Shown here: positions 1-5,527 of the stretch, in pieces
How positions within the stretch are numbered: the stretch's first letter is position 1
Layout of the letters: the number at the start of each line of letters is the position of its first letter
Origin: Candidatus Nanohalarchaeota archaeon
Lineage (GTDB): Archaea > EX4484-52 > B79-G9
NCBI GenBank assembly: GCA_017610525.1
Contig: JAFCBW010000042.1
Location: 1 to 8,481, forward strand
Reading direction: 5' to 3'
Length of the DNA: 8,481 bases
The notes under the pieces: model-generated
Databases searched by the model: none
Told to the model about the DNA's origin: nothing
What the model saw: only the letters and a program-made list of their open reading frames with translations
Made by a program: the position numbers and the translations under genes

Positions 1-1
1 T

Positions 2-1246
2 TTGAGTGTGACTGTTCACAATACAGGTAATACTCAACTAAATTCGAGGCTGGATTATTTTGGTACGCATCCTTCCGTGACAGGTCATATTGATATAGTG
101 ACGCTGGATGTTGGGGAGCAGGTAACAGAACAGTTAACATTTGGGTTGACAGCGCCGGATAATTATGAGATGTATTTTGTCCTGAATTCAAGCAGTGGTA
201 TGCTTGACTATAATGTTGCGCGTTTTACTGTAACTGCAATTGATACGTTGCTTGCATTTCCGATGACTGATAAGCCAATTTATGATGTGGGAGAGGATGT
301 GAATGTTACGGTTACTGTGAAGAATATTACTCTTGATATAGTTGATTTTCCGTATGCGTTGAGTGTTATGACGCCGGCAGGGGATGTTGTTGAGTCGACG
401 TTATTTGCGCCTGAATGGAATGGTACTTATATTGTGAAGGCGGGACCGATTGCGGAGGGATATTGTGTTGTGGAAGGTGAGACGCTGTTTATTGTGGAGA
501 AGCAGAGCAGTCTTCAGATAGAGACTGAGACTGTTGGCAATATTATTGTGATTACAGTCAGGACTGATGTTGGCGGCGCTGTTGATGGTGTGGATATTAT
601 AGTGAATGGGTATGCGTTGAAGACTGGTGTGAATGGTATTGTTGAGTTTTCGTCGTTTAATGTGACTCAATTTATTATTCGCGCTGAGAAATTTGGTTTT
701 AATCCAGATATTGTGTCTGTGGATTTGGGTGTTTCGGAGTTTAATCTTTCGTTGAATGAAGGGTGGAATCTTATTAGTGTGCCTTTGCAGCCTGTGAATA
801 CAAGCCTGTTTTCTGTTTTTCCGCCTGAGGAGGTTGATTATACGTCTGTCTGGTCATATTATGGTGGCTCGTGGAAGAGGTATGATTTTGAAAGTCCTTT
901 TCCTTATCTTAATGATTTGTATGATGTTGAGGCAGGGAGAGGTTACTGGATAAATATGGTTGATGCGGATGTTGTGACTGTTCGTGGTAGTTTGGCGGAG
1001 GATAGTGTACATTTGAATAGCGGATGGAATCTTGTTGGGTATAATGCGCTTGTTTCTCAAGGTGTTAGTGATGCGATGAATTCTATTGAGGGCAATTATA
1101 CTTCTGTGTGGCAGTATGAAGATGGTGACTGGGATAGGTATGATTTGGAGAATCCGTTTCCGCATCTGAATGATTTGGATATGCTGGGTTCGGGTTATGG
1201 TTACTGGATAAATGTCAATAGTACTGGCTGTGATTGGGTTGTCTGA
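2..1246 (+). CDS. Partial secreted surface protein with Ig-like domains and two C-terminal GWN/GYWIN repeats
   Basis: The reading frame is open at the left edge, so the N-terminus is missing and the TTG at 2 is probably not the start. About 414 residues are visible. The first ~250 look like beta-rich, Ig-like surface modules (CARDB-like or carboxypeptidase-regulatory-like); residues ~185-245 resemble a small adhesive beta-sandwich. Residues 251 to the end hold two copies of a module that opens with GWN (254 and 341) and closes with GYWIN (Y315 and Y401). Similar GWNLIS modules occur in extracellular archaeal and bacterial proteins, with no established function. Nine N-x-S/T sequons (for example NVT, NIT, NGT, NYT) suggest N-glycosylation. 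The protein ends at DWVV with no membrane anchor. The next gene starts 18 nt downstream and does carry an anchor. The surface location is well supported; the specific role is unknown. Confidence 0.75.
   Translation: MSVTVHNTGNTQLNSRLDYFGTHPSVTGHIDIVTLDVGEQVTEQLTFGLTAPDNYEMYFVLNSSSGMLDYNVARFTVTAIDTLLAFPMTDKPIYDVGEDVNVTVTVKNITLDIVDFPYALSVMTPAGDVVESTLFAPEWNGTYIVKAGPIAEGYCVVEGETLFIVEKQSSLQIETETVGNIIVITVRTDVGGAVDGVDIIVNGYALKTGVNGIVEFSSFNVTQFIIRAEKFGFNPDIVSVDLGVSEFNLSLNEGWNLISVPLQPVNTSLFSVFPPEEVDYTSVWSYYGGSWKRYDFESPFPYLNDLYDVEAGRGYWINMVDADVVTVRGSLAEDSVHLNSGWNLVGYNALVSQGVSDAMNSIEGNYTSVWQYEDGDWDRYDLENPFPHLNDLDMLGSGYGYWINVNSTGCDWVV
752..1213 (+). repeat. Two tandem protein-coding repeats (GWN...TSVW...RYD...PFP.LNDL...GYWIN)
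   Basis: The C-terminal module of the upstream surface gene is duplicated. GWN codons begin at 761 and 1022 (87 codons apart), and the YW codons at 944 and 1202 (86 codons apart). Both copies share TSVW, W(K/D)RYD, NPFP- or SPFP-, LNDL and GYWIN in the same order. The DNA is only partly conserved: TACTGGATAAAT is identical at 944-955 and 1202-1213, while most other codons have drifted. This points to an old duplication maintained by selection rather than a recent copy. Confidence 0.85.
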
Positions 1247-1264
1247 GGTAAATGGGGTGATTTG

Positions 1265-2077
1265 ATGAAGATTGTTGAGATGATTTTTGGTTTTTTGTTG
1301 TTGGTTTTAGTGGGTGGTGTGTTTGTGTGTGCTGTTCCGTCATCACCTCATACTTTTGGTGGTTCGGTGTATGTTAATGATGTTTTGTTGGATTCAGAGG
1401 ATATGGATTATACTGTCACTATGGAAGTTGGTGGGGTTGAACTTGCGCGCTATACTATGGGGGATTATTCGTCTTATGATGGTTATAATTTGATTGTGCC
1501 GTTGGATGAGGATTGTTCTGTGTATGGTGCTGCGTGCGAGGGGGATGAGGGTTATATCTATGTGAATGATATGCCGATAGAGGGCGGTTCGGTTACTGTT
1601 GGTGCTTCTGCGGGTTATACTTTGGTGGATATCTTTGTTGAGTATGAAGAGCTGTTGTTTGTTGGTGTTGTTCCTCTGGACAGGGATATTGCGCCTGTAG
1701 GTACAGTTTATGCTGTGGTGTCTGTGACTCCTGTTGGTGTGTATAATCTGGCTATTGATGGTGTGGTTTGTAAAGATACTGGCGGGGGTTGTGAGTATTT
1801 GGATAATCCCTCTGGTGAAGTATCTGTTGTTTTTGATGATACTGGTGGTTTAGCTGTGATGAGTGATTCTACGGGGGAAGCGGTTATAAGGGTGATTGTT
1901 AATTCATCGACGGCTGTTTCCGGAACTAAGTATATCTATTCTGTTCAGGCTGAGGATGGCGAATGGTTTGAGTCTATGGTGACTGTGCAGACGGGGGAGA
2001 TTCCTGAGTTTCCGCTGGTGTTTTTGCCTGTGTTGTTGACGTTTTTGGTTTTATCAATGGGTAAGAGGTTTGGTTGA
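1265..2077 (+). CDS. Secreted surface protein with Sec signal peptide and PEF-CTERM-like anchor
   Basis: The protein has 270 residues counted from the ATG at 1265. GGTGAT at 1256-1261 fits the archaeal 16S tail and favours this ATG over the TTG at 1262. Residues ~1-23 are a hydrophobic signal peptide, probably cleaved near VCA|VPSS. The body (~25-245) is acidic and rich in G, V and D, as expected for beta-sandwich surface domains, with no recognised catalytic motif. The C-terminus reads I-P-E-F-P (246-250), then a hydrophobic segment to ~265, then K267-R268. That resembles the archaeal PEF-CTERM sorting signal processed by archaeosortases, though a plain C-terminal membrane anchor is possible. 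It follows the unanchored surface gene by 18 nt, so they are probably one operon and this protein may tether its partner. Function is unknown. Confidence 0.75.
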   Translation: MKIVEMIFGFLLLVLVGGVFVCAVPSSPHTFGGSVYVNDVLLDSEDMDYTVTMEVGGVELARYTMGDYSSYDGYNLIVPLDEDCSVYGAACEGDEGYIYVNDMPIEGGSVTVGASAGYTLVDIFVEYEELLFVGVVPLDRDIAPVGTVYAVVSVTPVGVYNLAIDGVVCKDTGGGCEYLDNPSGEVSVVFDDTGGLAVMSDSTGEAVIRVIVNSSTAVSGTKYIYSVQAEDGEWFESMVTVQTGEIPEFPLVFLPVLLTFLVLSMGKRFG

Positions 2078-2112
2078 TAAGCATAAGAGAAATAAGAAAT
2101 AAAAAAAGAAAT

Positions 2113-2140
2113 AGTGAAAATGCCTGATAGCATTTTCGTT
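2113..2140. terminator. Hairpin between convergent genes, possible bidirectional terminator
   Basis: GAAAATGC at 2116-2123 and GCATTTTC at 2130-2137 form a perfect 8-bp stem around a 6-nt loop. G-U and A-U pairs can extend it to 2113-2140. It lies 36 nt past the plus-strand stop at 2077 and 30 nt past the pilin stop at 2170, so it could serve both genes. A pure U tract is missing on either strand, so the terminator role is inferred from position. Confidence 0.5.
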
Positions 2141-2169
2141 ATTCAAAAATAAGTTACAAAGATGTTTTA

Positions 2170-2667
2170 TTAGGCGTATCTTCCACTGATTGTACCTGTG
2201 GATGTCATGGCTGAAATACCGTTAGTGACATCGTAAGTTACTGTGAGTGTTTCTGCGCTGTAACATTCGCCGACAGTGCCTGCATTCACAGTAGCGGCAG
2301 CGGCAGTGTATACACTTTCACAATTTGCTTCTGTAGTTCCATCCGCTGCAGCTCCACCAGTACAAGTAGTACTCACTTCAGTTCCAGCGTTACTGTTAAT
2401 AAGTACTGTATCTATTGGTTCATCCATATTATTTCTTATTTTTATTTGGACGGAACCATCCGCTGCAACTGAGAACTGGTTACCATCAACGCTCACACCA
2501 CCAGCCATCGGAAATCCGTTTGCGCCTTCTGCGCAGGCCTTTGTCGAGAATACTTGTGTATATAGCAATGCGCCTACGATGGCTATTGCCAATATTGCCC
2601 AACCGTATGTCATTAAATACTCTGTTGCTGACTGAGCTTTTCTTGTCTTGAAAAAACTAAATTTCAT
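2170..2667 (-). CDS. Class III signal peptide pilin-like protein
   Basis: The protein has 165 residues with a textbook archaeal class III signal: basic leader MKFSFFKTRKA, predicted prepilin-peptidase cleavage A11|Q12, then QSATEYLMTYGWAIL and a hydrophobic helix to ~residue 40. Such proteins are type IV pilin-like subunits assembled at the membrane by archaeal pilus machinery; this QSATEYLMTYGW form is frequent in DPANN genomes. The mature domain (~45-165) is beta-rich and rich in A, T and G, with four cysteines (45, 102, 116, 135) that could form two disulfides. It ends in GRYA. The start at 2667 is supported by a GGAGGGAG ribosome binding site at 2675-2682. The gene stands alone here, without pilus ATPase or platform genes. 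Whether it is a major pilin, minor pilin or adhesin cannot be told. Confidence 0.88.
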   Translation of the reverse strand: MKFSFFKTRKAQSATEYLMTYGWAILAIAIVGALLYTQVFSTKACAEGANGFPMAGGVSVDGNQFSVAADGSVQIKIRNNMDEPIDTVLINSNAGTEVSTTCTGGAAADGTTEANCESVYTAAAATVNAGTVGECYSAETLTVTYDVTNGISAMTSTGTISGRYA

Positions 2668-2696
2668 TTTACATCTCCCTCCATTTTCTAATACAA

Positions 2697-2704
2697 TTTA
2701 TATA
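2697..2704 (-). promoter_or_regulatory. Proximal TATA box of the pilin gene
   Basis: Read on the minus strand this is TATATAAA, centred 33 nt before the pilin ATG at 2667. A start site ~26 nt downstream would fall near 2674, which would leave the ribosome binding site at 2675-2682 mostly outside the transcript. Either the true start is a few bases upstream or the distal box at 2761-2768 is used. It is a clear TATA-like match, but its use is uncertain. Confidence 0.45.
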
Positions 2705-2707
2705 TTT

Positions 2708-2737
2708 TAATAACATCATACCTGTGTTATGTTATTA
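2708..2737. promoter_or_regulatory. Perfect 9-bp inverted repeat upstream of the pilin TATA box, candidate operator
   Basis: TAATAACAT at 2708-2716 is mirrored exactly by ATGTTATTA at 2729-2737 across a 12-bp spacer. The arm centres are 21 bp apart, about two helical turns, the usual geometry for a dimeric regulator. The site abuts the upstream (BRE) side of the proximal pilin TATA box, where a bound protein would interfere with or assist TBP/TFB. If transcription starts further upstream, the arms could instead pair in the mRNA leader. Confidence 0.4.
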
Positions 2738-2760
2738 CTTATTCATTTTAATTGAACTAG

Positions 2761-2768
2761 TATATAAA
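2761..2768 (+). promoter_or_regulatory. Distal TATA-like box (TATATAAA), usable on either strand
   Basis: TATATAAA on the plus strand predicts a start near 2790, inside an intergenic stretch less AT-rich than its flanks. On the minus strand the complement TTTATATA could start a pilin transcript near 2738, with a leader of ~70 nt that contains the ribosome binding site. Which strand, if either, is used cannot be decided from sequence. Confidence 0.35.
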
Positions 2769-2834
2769 TGTTTCGGGGTGATGGGTTGTGATTTGATATC
2801 GGGACGTAGTGACGCAATCGTTTGTTTCTGGTGG

Positions 2835-2871
2835 CTGGTTTCCTAAAGTGGCGCGAATGCAGGAAATCCAG
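2835..2871 (+). other. Intergenic hairpin, possible small RNA element
   Basis: The 315-base gap 2668-2982 holds no convincing protein gene. Between about 2772 and 2872 it is visibly less AT-rich than the sequence on either side. Within that part CTGGTTTCCT (2835-2844) pairs with AGGAAATCCAG (2861-2871), giving a 10-bp stem with one bulged T (2867) and a 16-nt loop at 2845-2860. Together with the TATA box at 2761-2768 this could be a short non-coding RNA of roughly 2790-2890. No box C/D, H/ACA or riboswitch signature was recognised, so the assignment is tentative. Confidence 0.3.
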
Positions 2872-2930
2872 ATAATCTAGGGAAATGCTGAAAACAATTG
2901 TAGGATAATGGTTTGGCGGTAAATATATAT

Positions 2931-2970
2931 GTATATATATATTGGGTGAAAAACAATAATTATAGGTGAT
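2931..2970 (+). promoter_or_regulatory. Promoter and ribosome binding site of the pentapeptide gene
   Basis: An alternating AT run at 2921-2942 includes TATATATA at 2933-2940, which predicts a start near 2960. AGGTGAT at 2964-2970 is a full match to the archaeal anti-Shine-Dalgarno. It sits 12 nt before the ATG at 2983, slightly long but acceptable. This supports a short, leadered mRNA starting at 2983. Confidence 0.5.
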
Positions 2971-2982
2971 AGTATATATATT

Positions 2983-3927
2983 ATGGGTGGTAGTATAGAT
3001 GAAAAGGATGCGAAAATACCTGTTGTTAGGCTCATGAGCGCTCGGGAACTTCTATCGGAAATCCGAAATGGTTGTGTTAATTTTTCTGATATTATCTGCC
3101 TGAATGTTGATTTATCGGGGAAAAAGTTTGAGGACATAGATTTTTCAGGTGCAAAAATGCTCAACTGCGATTTCAGTAATTCCAGACTTATAGACTGTAA
3201 TTTCAATAGGTGCGAACTTTCAGAGTCGTGTTTTAGGGGTGTTGTAATACAATCGTGTACTTTTTTCAAATCAAGTCTTGCATTTGCTGATTTTTCCAAT
3301 GTGAGGATTAGTGATTGTAATTTTGCAGATGCTAATTTGTCTTCTGTGAATTTCGATGTTGCGCAAATATCCAACTGTATGGTTGATTTATCTAAGCCAA
3401 ATATCAAAACTCAGGAAAAAATGACTGTTGCATCGGTGCTTGAACAATACGAACAGGGCAAAAGAGACTTTTCAGGGGTAGATATATACGATGCTGATTT
3501 CAACAGCAAAATTCTAAAAGGGGTGATTTTCAGGAACGCAAGGTTACATCATGCGGATTTCAATTATGCAGATCTTACAGATTCTGATTTCTCCGGTGCT
3601 GACTTGACCAATAGCCGCTTCTGTGGTACAATACTTAGGCGCGCGAACTTTTCCGGAACGAATCTATACCTTGCGCTTATGAGTGATGCTTTTCTCGGTG
3701 ATACGGATTTCAGCAATGCGAGTTTTTTGTGGGCGAAGATAAGAAATATTAATTTTACTCTTGCAAATATACAAGGTGCTATACTTTCCTGGGTTTTAAT
3801 GCAGGATACGAAGATGACAGATGCGCAATTTTTTTCACTTCCCCCGGATGTACTTGAAACTATGGAAATCCAGAGTAGGACTAGCGCAGAAGATAGCAGA
3901 GCAGGTTCCCAAAAGATAAGCGAATAA
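2983..3927 (+). CDS. Two-lobed pentapeptide-repeat protein
   Basis: The protein has 314 residues and no signal peptide or membrane segment, so it is probably cytoplasmic. Lobe 1 (about 33-134) is ~20 uninterrupted pentapeptides with centre residues at 44, 49, 54 and every fifth position to 129. Lobe 2 (about 161-285) is ~25 with centres 163, 168, 173 to 283, mostly alternating F and L. Each should fold as a right-handed quadrilateral beta-helix of 5-6 coils. A ~26-residue linker breaks the register. Each lobe opens with a similar cap (RELLSEIRNG..NFS at 21-35; SVLEQYEQGKRDFS at 151-164), which suggests internal duplication. Cysteines 72, 92, 112 and 132 are exactly 20 residues apart. The C-terminal 30 residues are polar. 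Family members include DNA-gyrase-protecting proteins, but most have no known role; nothing here points to one. The gene stands alone. Confidence 0.9.
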   Translation: MGGSIDEKDAKIPVVRLMSARELLSEIRNGCVNFSDIICLNVDLSGKKFEDIDFSGAKMLNCDFSNSRLIDCNFNRCELSESCFRGVVIQSCTFFKSSLAFADFSNVRISDCNFADANLSSVNFDVAQISNCMVDLSKPNIKTQEKMTVASVLEQYEQGKRDFSGVDIYDADFNSKILKGVIFRNARLHHADFNYADLTDSDFSGADLTNSRFCGTILRRANFSGTNLYLALMSDAFLGDTDFSNASFLWAKIRNINFTLANIQGAILSWVLMQDTKMTDAQFFSLPPDVLETMEIQSRTSAEDSRAGSQKISE

Positions 3928-4194
3928 TATGGTGCTTCTGCATTACCTTATGGGGCTACAGACTCTAAGTACACGGAAAGAGGAGGAGCGAGATACGGCG
4001 CAGAAAACAACATATATATGGTCTCTACAAATCTTGATATATACAGGAAAGGGAGCATATCAACATACAAAGAATCATGAAAATTTGGATGAAAGTGTGT
4101 AATTTTCAAGCTTTTTGATTGGTGAAAATGTGCCAAAAATCATGAAATTTTCATAAAAAATAAAAGGAAAGAATTTAAAAAAAAGAAAGAAAAA
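3928..4194. other. Intergenic region without a convincing gene
   Basis: This gap lies between the convergent pentapeptide and metK genes. Two plus-strand frames stay open after the pentapeptide stop: ATG at 3929 to TAA at 4100-4102 (57 codons), and the pentapeptide frame itself, open for 50 codons after its TAA until TGA at 4078-4080. Neither has a ribosome binding site or a recognisable product. GAGGAGG near 3980 has no start codon at useful distance. The part from about 4060 is AT-rich, with copies of AATCATGAAA at 4073 and 4138 and an ATGAAATTTTCAT palindrome at 4142-4154. Confidence 0.5.
4078..4115 (+). terminator. Possible terminator of the pentapeptide gene
   Basis: TGAAAATT at 4078-4085 pairs with AATTTTCA at 4101-4108, an 8-bp AT-rich stem with a 15-nt loop. 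AGCTTTTT follows, giving a run of five T on the plus strand. It lies 150 nt beyond the pentapeptide stop. The stem is weak, so this is a tentative call. Confidence 0.3.
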
Positions 4195-4211
4195 GAGCAC
4201 GAAACGTGCTC
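4177..4211 (-). terminator. Hairpin/T-tract terminator of metK
   Basis: GAGCACG (4195-4201) and CGTGCTC (4205-4211) form a perfect 7-bp stem with a 3-nt loop. On the minus strand the stem is followed immediately by TTTTTCTTTCTTTTTTTT (complement of 4177-4194). It lies 24 nt past the metK stop. This has the form of a classic intrinsic terminator; in archaea the T-tract alone is often sufficient. Confidence 0.8.
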
Positions 4212-4235
4212 CGTGTGACTTCTGTGGCTGTGACT

Positions 4236-5405
4236 TCAAAGCCCTGCATCTTTTTTCATTGCTTCTGCTTTGTCTGTGTTTTCCCATGTGAAGTCCGGGT
4301 CGTTTCTGCCGAAGTGACCGTATGCTGCGGTTTTTGCGTAAATTGGGCGCAGTAGTTTCAGGTTTTCAATGATTGCGCTTGGTCTTAGGTCAAAGTTCTT
4401 TTTTATGACTTCAATGATTCTGTCTTCAGCTACTTTTGCAGTTCCTTCAGTGTCTACATTTACTGAGACGGGCTGCGCTATACCGATTGCGTATGCTAAC
4501 TGGACTTCGCACTTGTCTGCAAGACCTGCGGCTACAACATTTTTTGCTACCCATCTTGCGGCGTATGATGCTGACCTGTCTACTTTTGACGGGTCTTTTC
4601 CTGAGAAGCAACCACCGCCGTGACTGCCGTGTCCGCCGTAAGTGTCTACGATAATCTTCCTGCCGGTCAGGCCTGTGTCGCCGTGTGGACCGCCTATTGC
4701 GAATCTTCCGGTTTCATTTACGTGGAATTTTGTGTTTTCGTCGAACCACTGGTCTGGAATTACTGTTTTGATTACGTGTTCAATTACGTCTTTTTTTATC
4801 TGGCTGTGTTCTGCTGATTCTTCATGCTGGGCTGCGATGACGACTGCTTCTACTCTTTTTGGAATACCGTTAGCATATTCAACTGTTACCTGTGACTTGC
4901 CGTCTGGTCTTAGGTATGGAATTTTACCTTCTTTCCTGACTTGCGATAGTTTCTGGCATAGCTTGTGTGCAAGAATTATCGGTAATGGCATCAGTTCAGG
5001 AGTTTCGTTTGATGCGTAGCCAAACATTAATCCCTGGTCTCCTGCGCCCTGTTCGTGGGTTGCGGTCTCTGTTACGCCTTGTGATATATCTACTGACTGC
5101 TCGTCTATGGATGTTATGACGCCGCATGTCTTCCAGTCGAATCCGCCGCGTGCGTTGTCATAACCTATTTTTTTAACTGTCTCTCTTACGATTTTCGGAA
5201 TGTCTACATAGCATGATGTGGTTATTTCTCCTGCGACAAGTGCCATACCGGTTGTTACGAGTGTCTCGCATGCTACTCTTCCTTTTGGGTCCTGTGCCAG
5301 TATTGCGTCAAGAATTGAGTCTGATATTAGGTCAGCCATCTTGTCCGGGTGGCCTTCTGTTACAGATTCTGACGTAAATAAGTGGGTTGTTCTTTTATTG
5401 GACAT
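4236..5405 (-). CDS. metK: S-adenosylmethionine synthase, bacterial-type
   Basis: Makes S-adenosylmethionine from methionine and ATP in the cytoplasm, releasing phosphate and diphosphate. The 389-residue protein is complete and matches the usual length of the bacterial/eukaryotic MetK family. Signature motifs are in order: ESVTEGHPDK (13-22, ATP and Mg site), GAGDQGLMFGY (120-130), GRFAIGGPHGDTG (232-244) and GGGCFSGKDPSKVDRSA (from 262, phosphate-binding loop). Position 265 is C where A is common. The ATG at 5405 has GAGGTG (5412-5417) six nt upstream. Archaea normally use a separate, divergent methionine adenosyltransferase family, so a bacterial-type enzyme in an archaeal context suggests lateral transfer. 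The gene is monocistronic as far as visible: it has its own terminator and 122 nt separate it from the DUF192 gene upstream. The upstream region contains a tandem repeat and a dyad that may control it. Confidence 0.97.
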   Translation of the reverse strand: MSNKRTTHLFTSESVTEGHPDKMADLISDSILDAILAQDPKGRVACETLVTTGMALVAGEITTSCYVDIPKIVRETVKKIGYDNARGGFDWKTCGVITSIDEQSVDISQGVTETATHEQGAGDQGLMFGYASNETPELMPLPIILAHKLCQKLSQVRKEGKIPYLRPDGKSQVTVEYANGIPKRVEAVVIAAQHEESAEHSQIKKDVIEHVIKTVIPDQWFDENTKFHVNETGRFAIGGPHGDTGLTGRKIIVDTYGGHGSHGGGCFSGKDPSKVDRSASYAARWVAKNVVAAGLADKCEVQLAYAIGIAQPVSVNVDTEGTAKVAEDRIIEVIKKNFDLRPSAIIENLKLLRPIYAKTAAYGHFGRNDPDFTWENTDKAEAMKKDAGL

Positions 5406-5411
5406 ATTTTA

Positions 5412-5417
5412 CACCTC
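5412..5417 (-). promoter_or_regulatory. metK ribosome binding site (GAGGTG)
   Basis: On the minus strand GAGGTG lies six nt before the ATG at 5405. It pairs well with the archaeal 16S 3' end and fixes the metK start. Its presence shows that metK mRNA has a leader, unlike the leaderless genes nearby. Confidence 0.75.
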
Positions 5418-5439
5418 AAATTTTTATTTTATTTTGGTT

Positions 5440-5474
5440 TTATTTCCTGTTTAGAAGTTATTTCCTGTTTAGAA
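5440..5474. repeat. Perfect 17-bp tandem repeat upstream of metK
   Basis: TTATTTCCTGTTTAGAA occurs at 5440-5456 and again at 5458-5474, identical in all 17 bases with one base between, a period of 18 bp. It lies 35-69 bp before the metK ATG. On the metK strand each copy reads TTCTAAACAGGAAATAA, which contains a purine-rich (BRE-like) stretch followed by an A/T-rich segment. The copies could be paired operators, duplicated promoter elements or repeated leader sequence. Confidence 0.8.
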
Positions 5475-5496
5475 ATACGGTTACATGAAGTAGTGC

Positions 5497-5515
5497 AGTA
5501 TTTAGCTTAAATACT
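5497..5515. promoter_or_regulatory. 19-bp perfect dyad with TATA-like core, probable metK promoter or operator
   Basis: AGTATTTA (5497-5504) and TAAATACT (5508-5515) are perfect inverted arms around GCT. On the metK strand it contains TATTTAA (5507-5513), a fair TATA box that predicts a start near 5483 and a leader of ~78 nt spanning the tandem repeat. It also lies 12 nt past the DUF192 stop but has no T tract, so a terminator role is less likely. Confidence 0.4.
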
Positions 5516-5527
5516 CTTCTGACAGAA

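Noticed and set aside
2276..2635. 119-codon plus-strand frame antisense to the pilin gene
   Set aside because: The minus-strand frame has an unmistakable class III signal, a ribosome binding site and promoter; the plus frame is its shadow.
2781..2846. 21-codon frame starting ATG at 2781 with GGTG directly before it
   Set aside because: The ribosome binding motif touches the start codon with no spacing, the predicted transcript start (~2790) lies after the ATG, and the peptide shows no recognisable feature.
2921..2943. Alternating AT palindrome as a regulatory hairpin
   Set aside because: Runs of AT repeats are self-complementary by nature; its position before AGGTGAT is better explained as a TATA/promoter region.
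3948..4136. 62-codon minus-strand frame downstream of metK
   Set aside because: It lies beyond the strong metK terminator, has no ribosome binding site or promoter, and its product resembles nothing recognisable.
5440..5474. Start of a CRISPR array
   Set aside because: There are only two copies with a one-base gap, no spacer-sized unit and no cas genes.
5406..5500. SAM riboswitch before metK
   Set aside because: No recognised SAM riboswitch core or stem pattern is visible; the region is AT-rich with simple tandem repeats.
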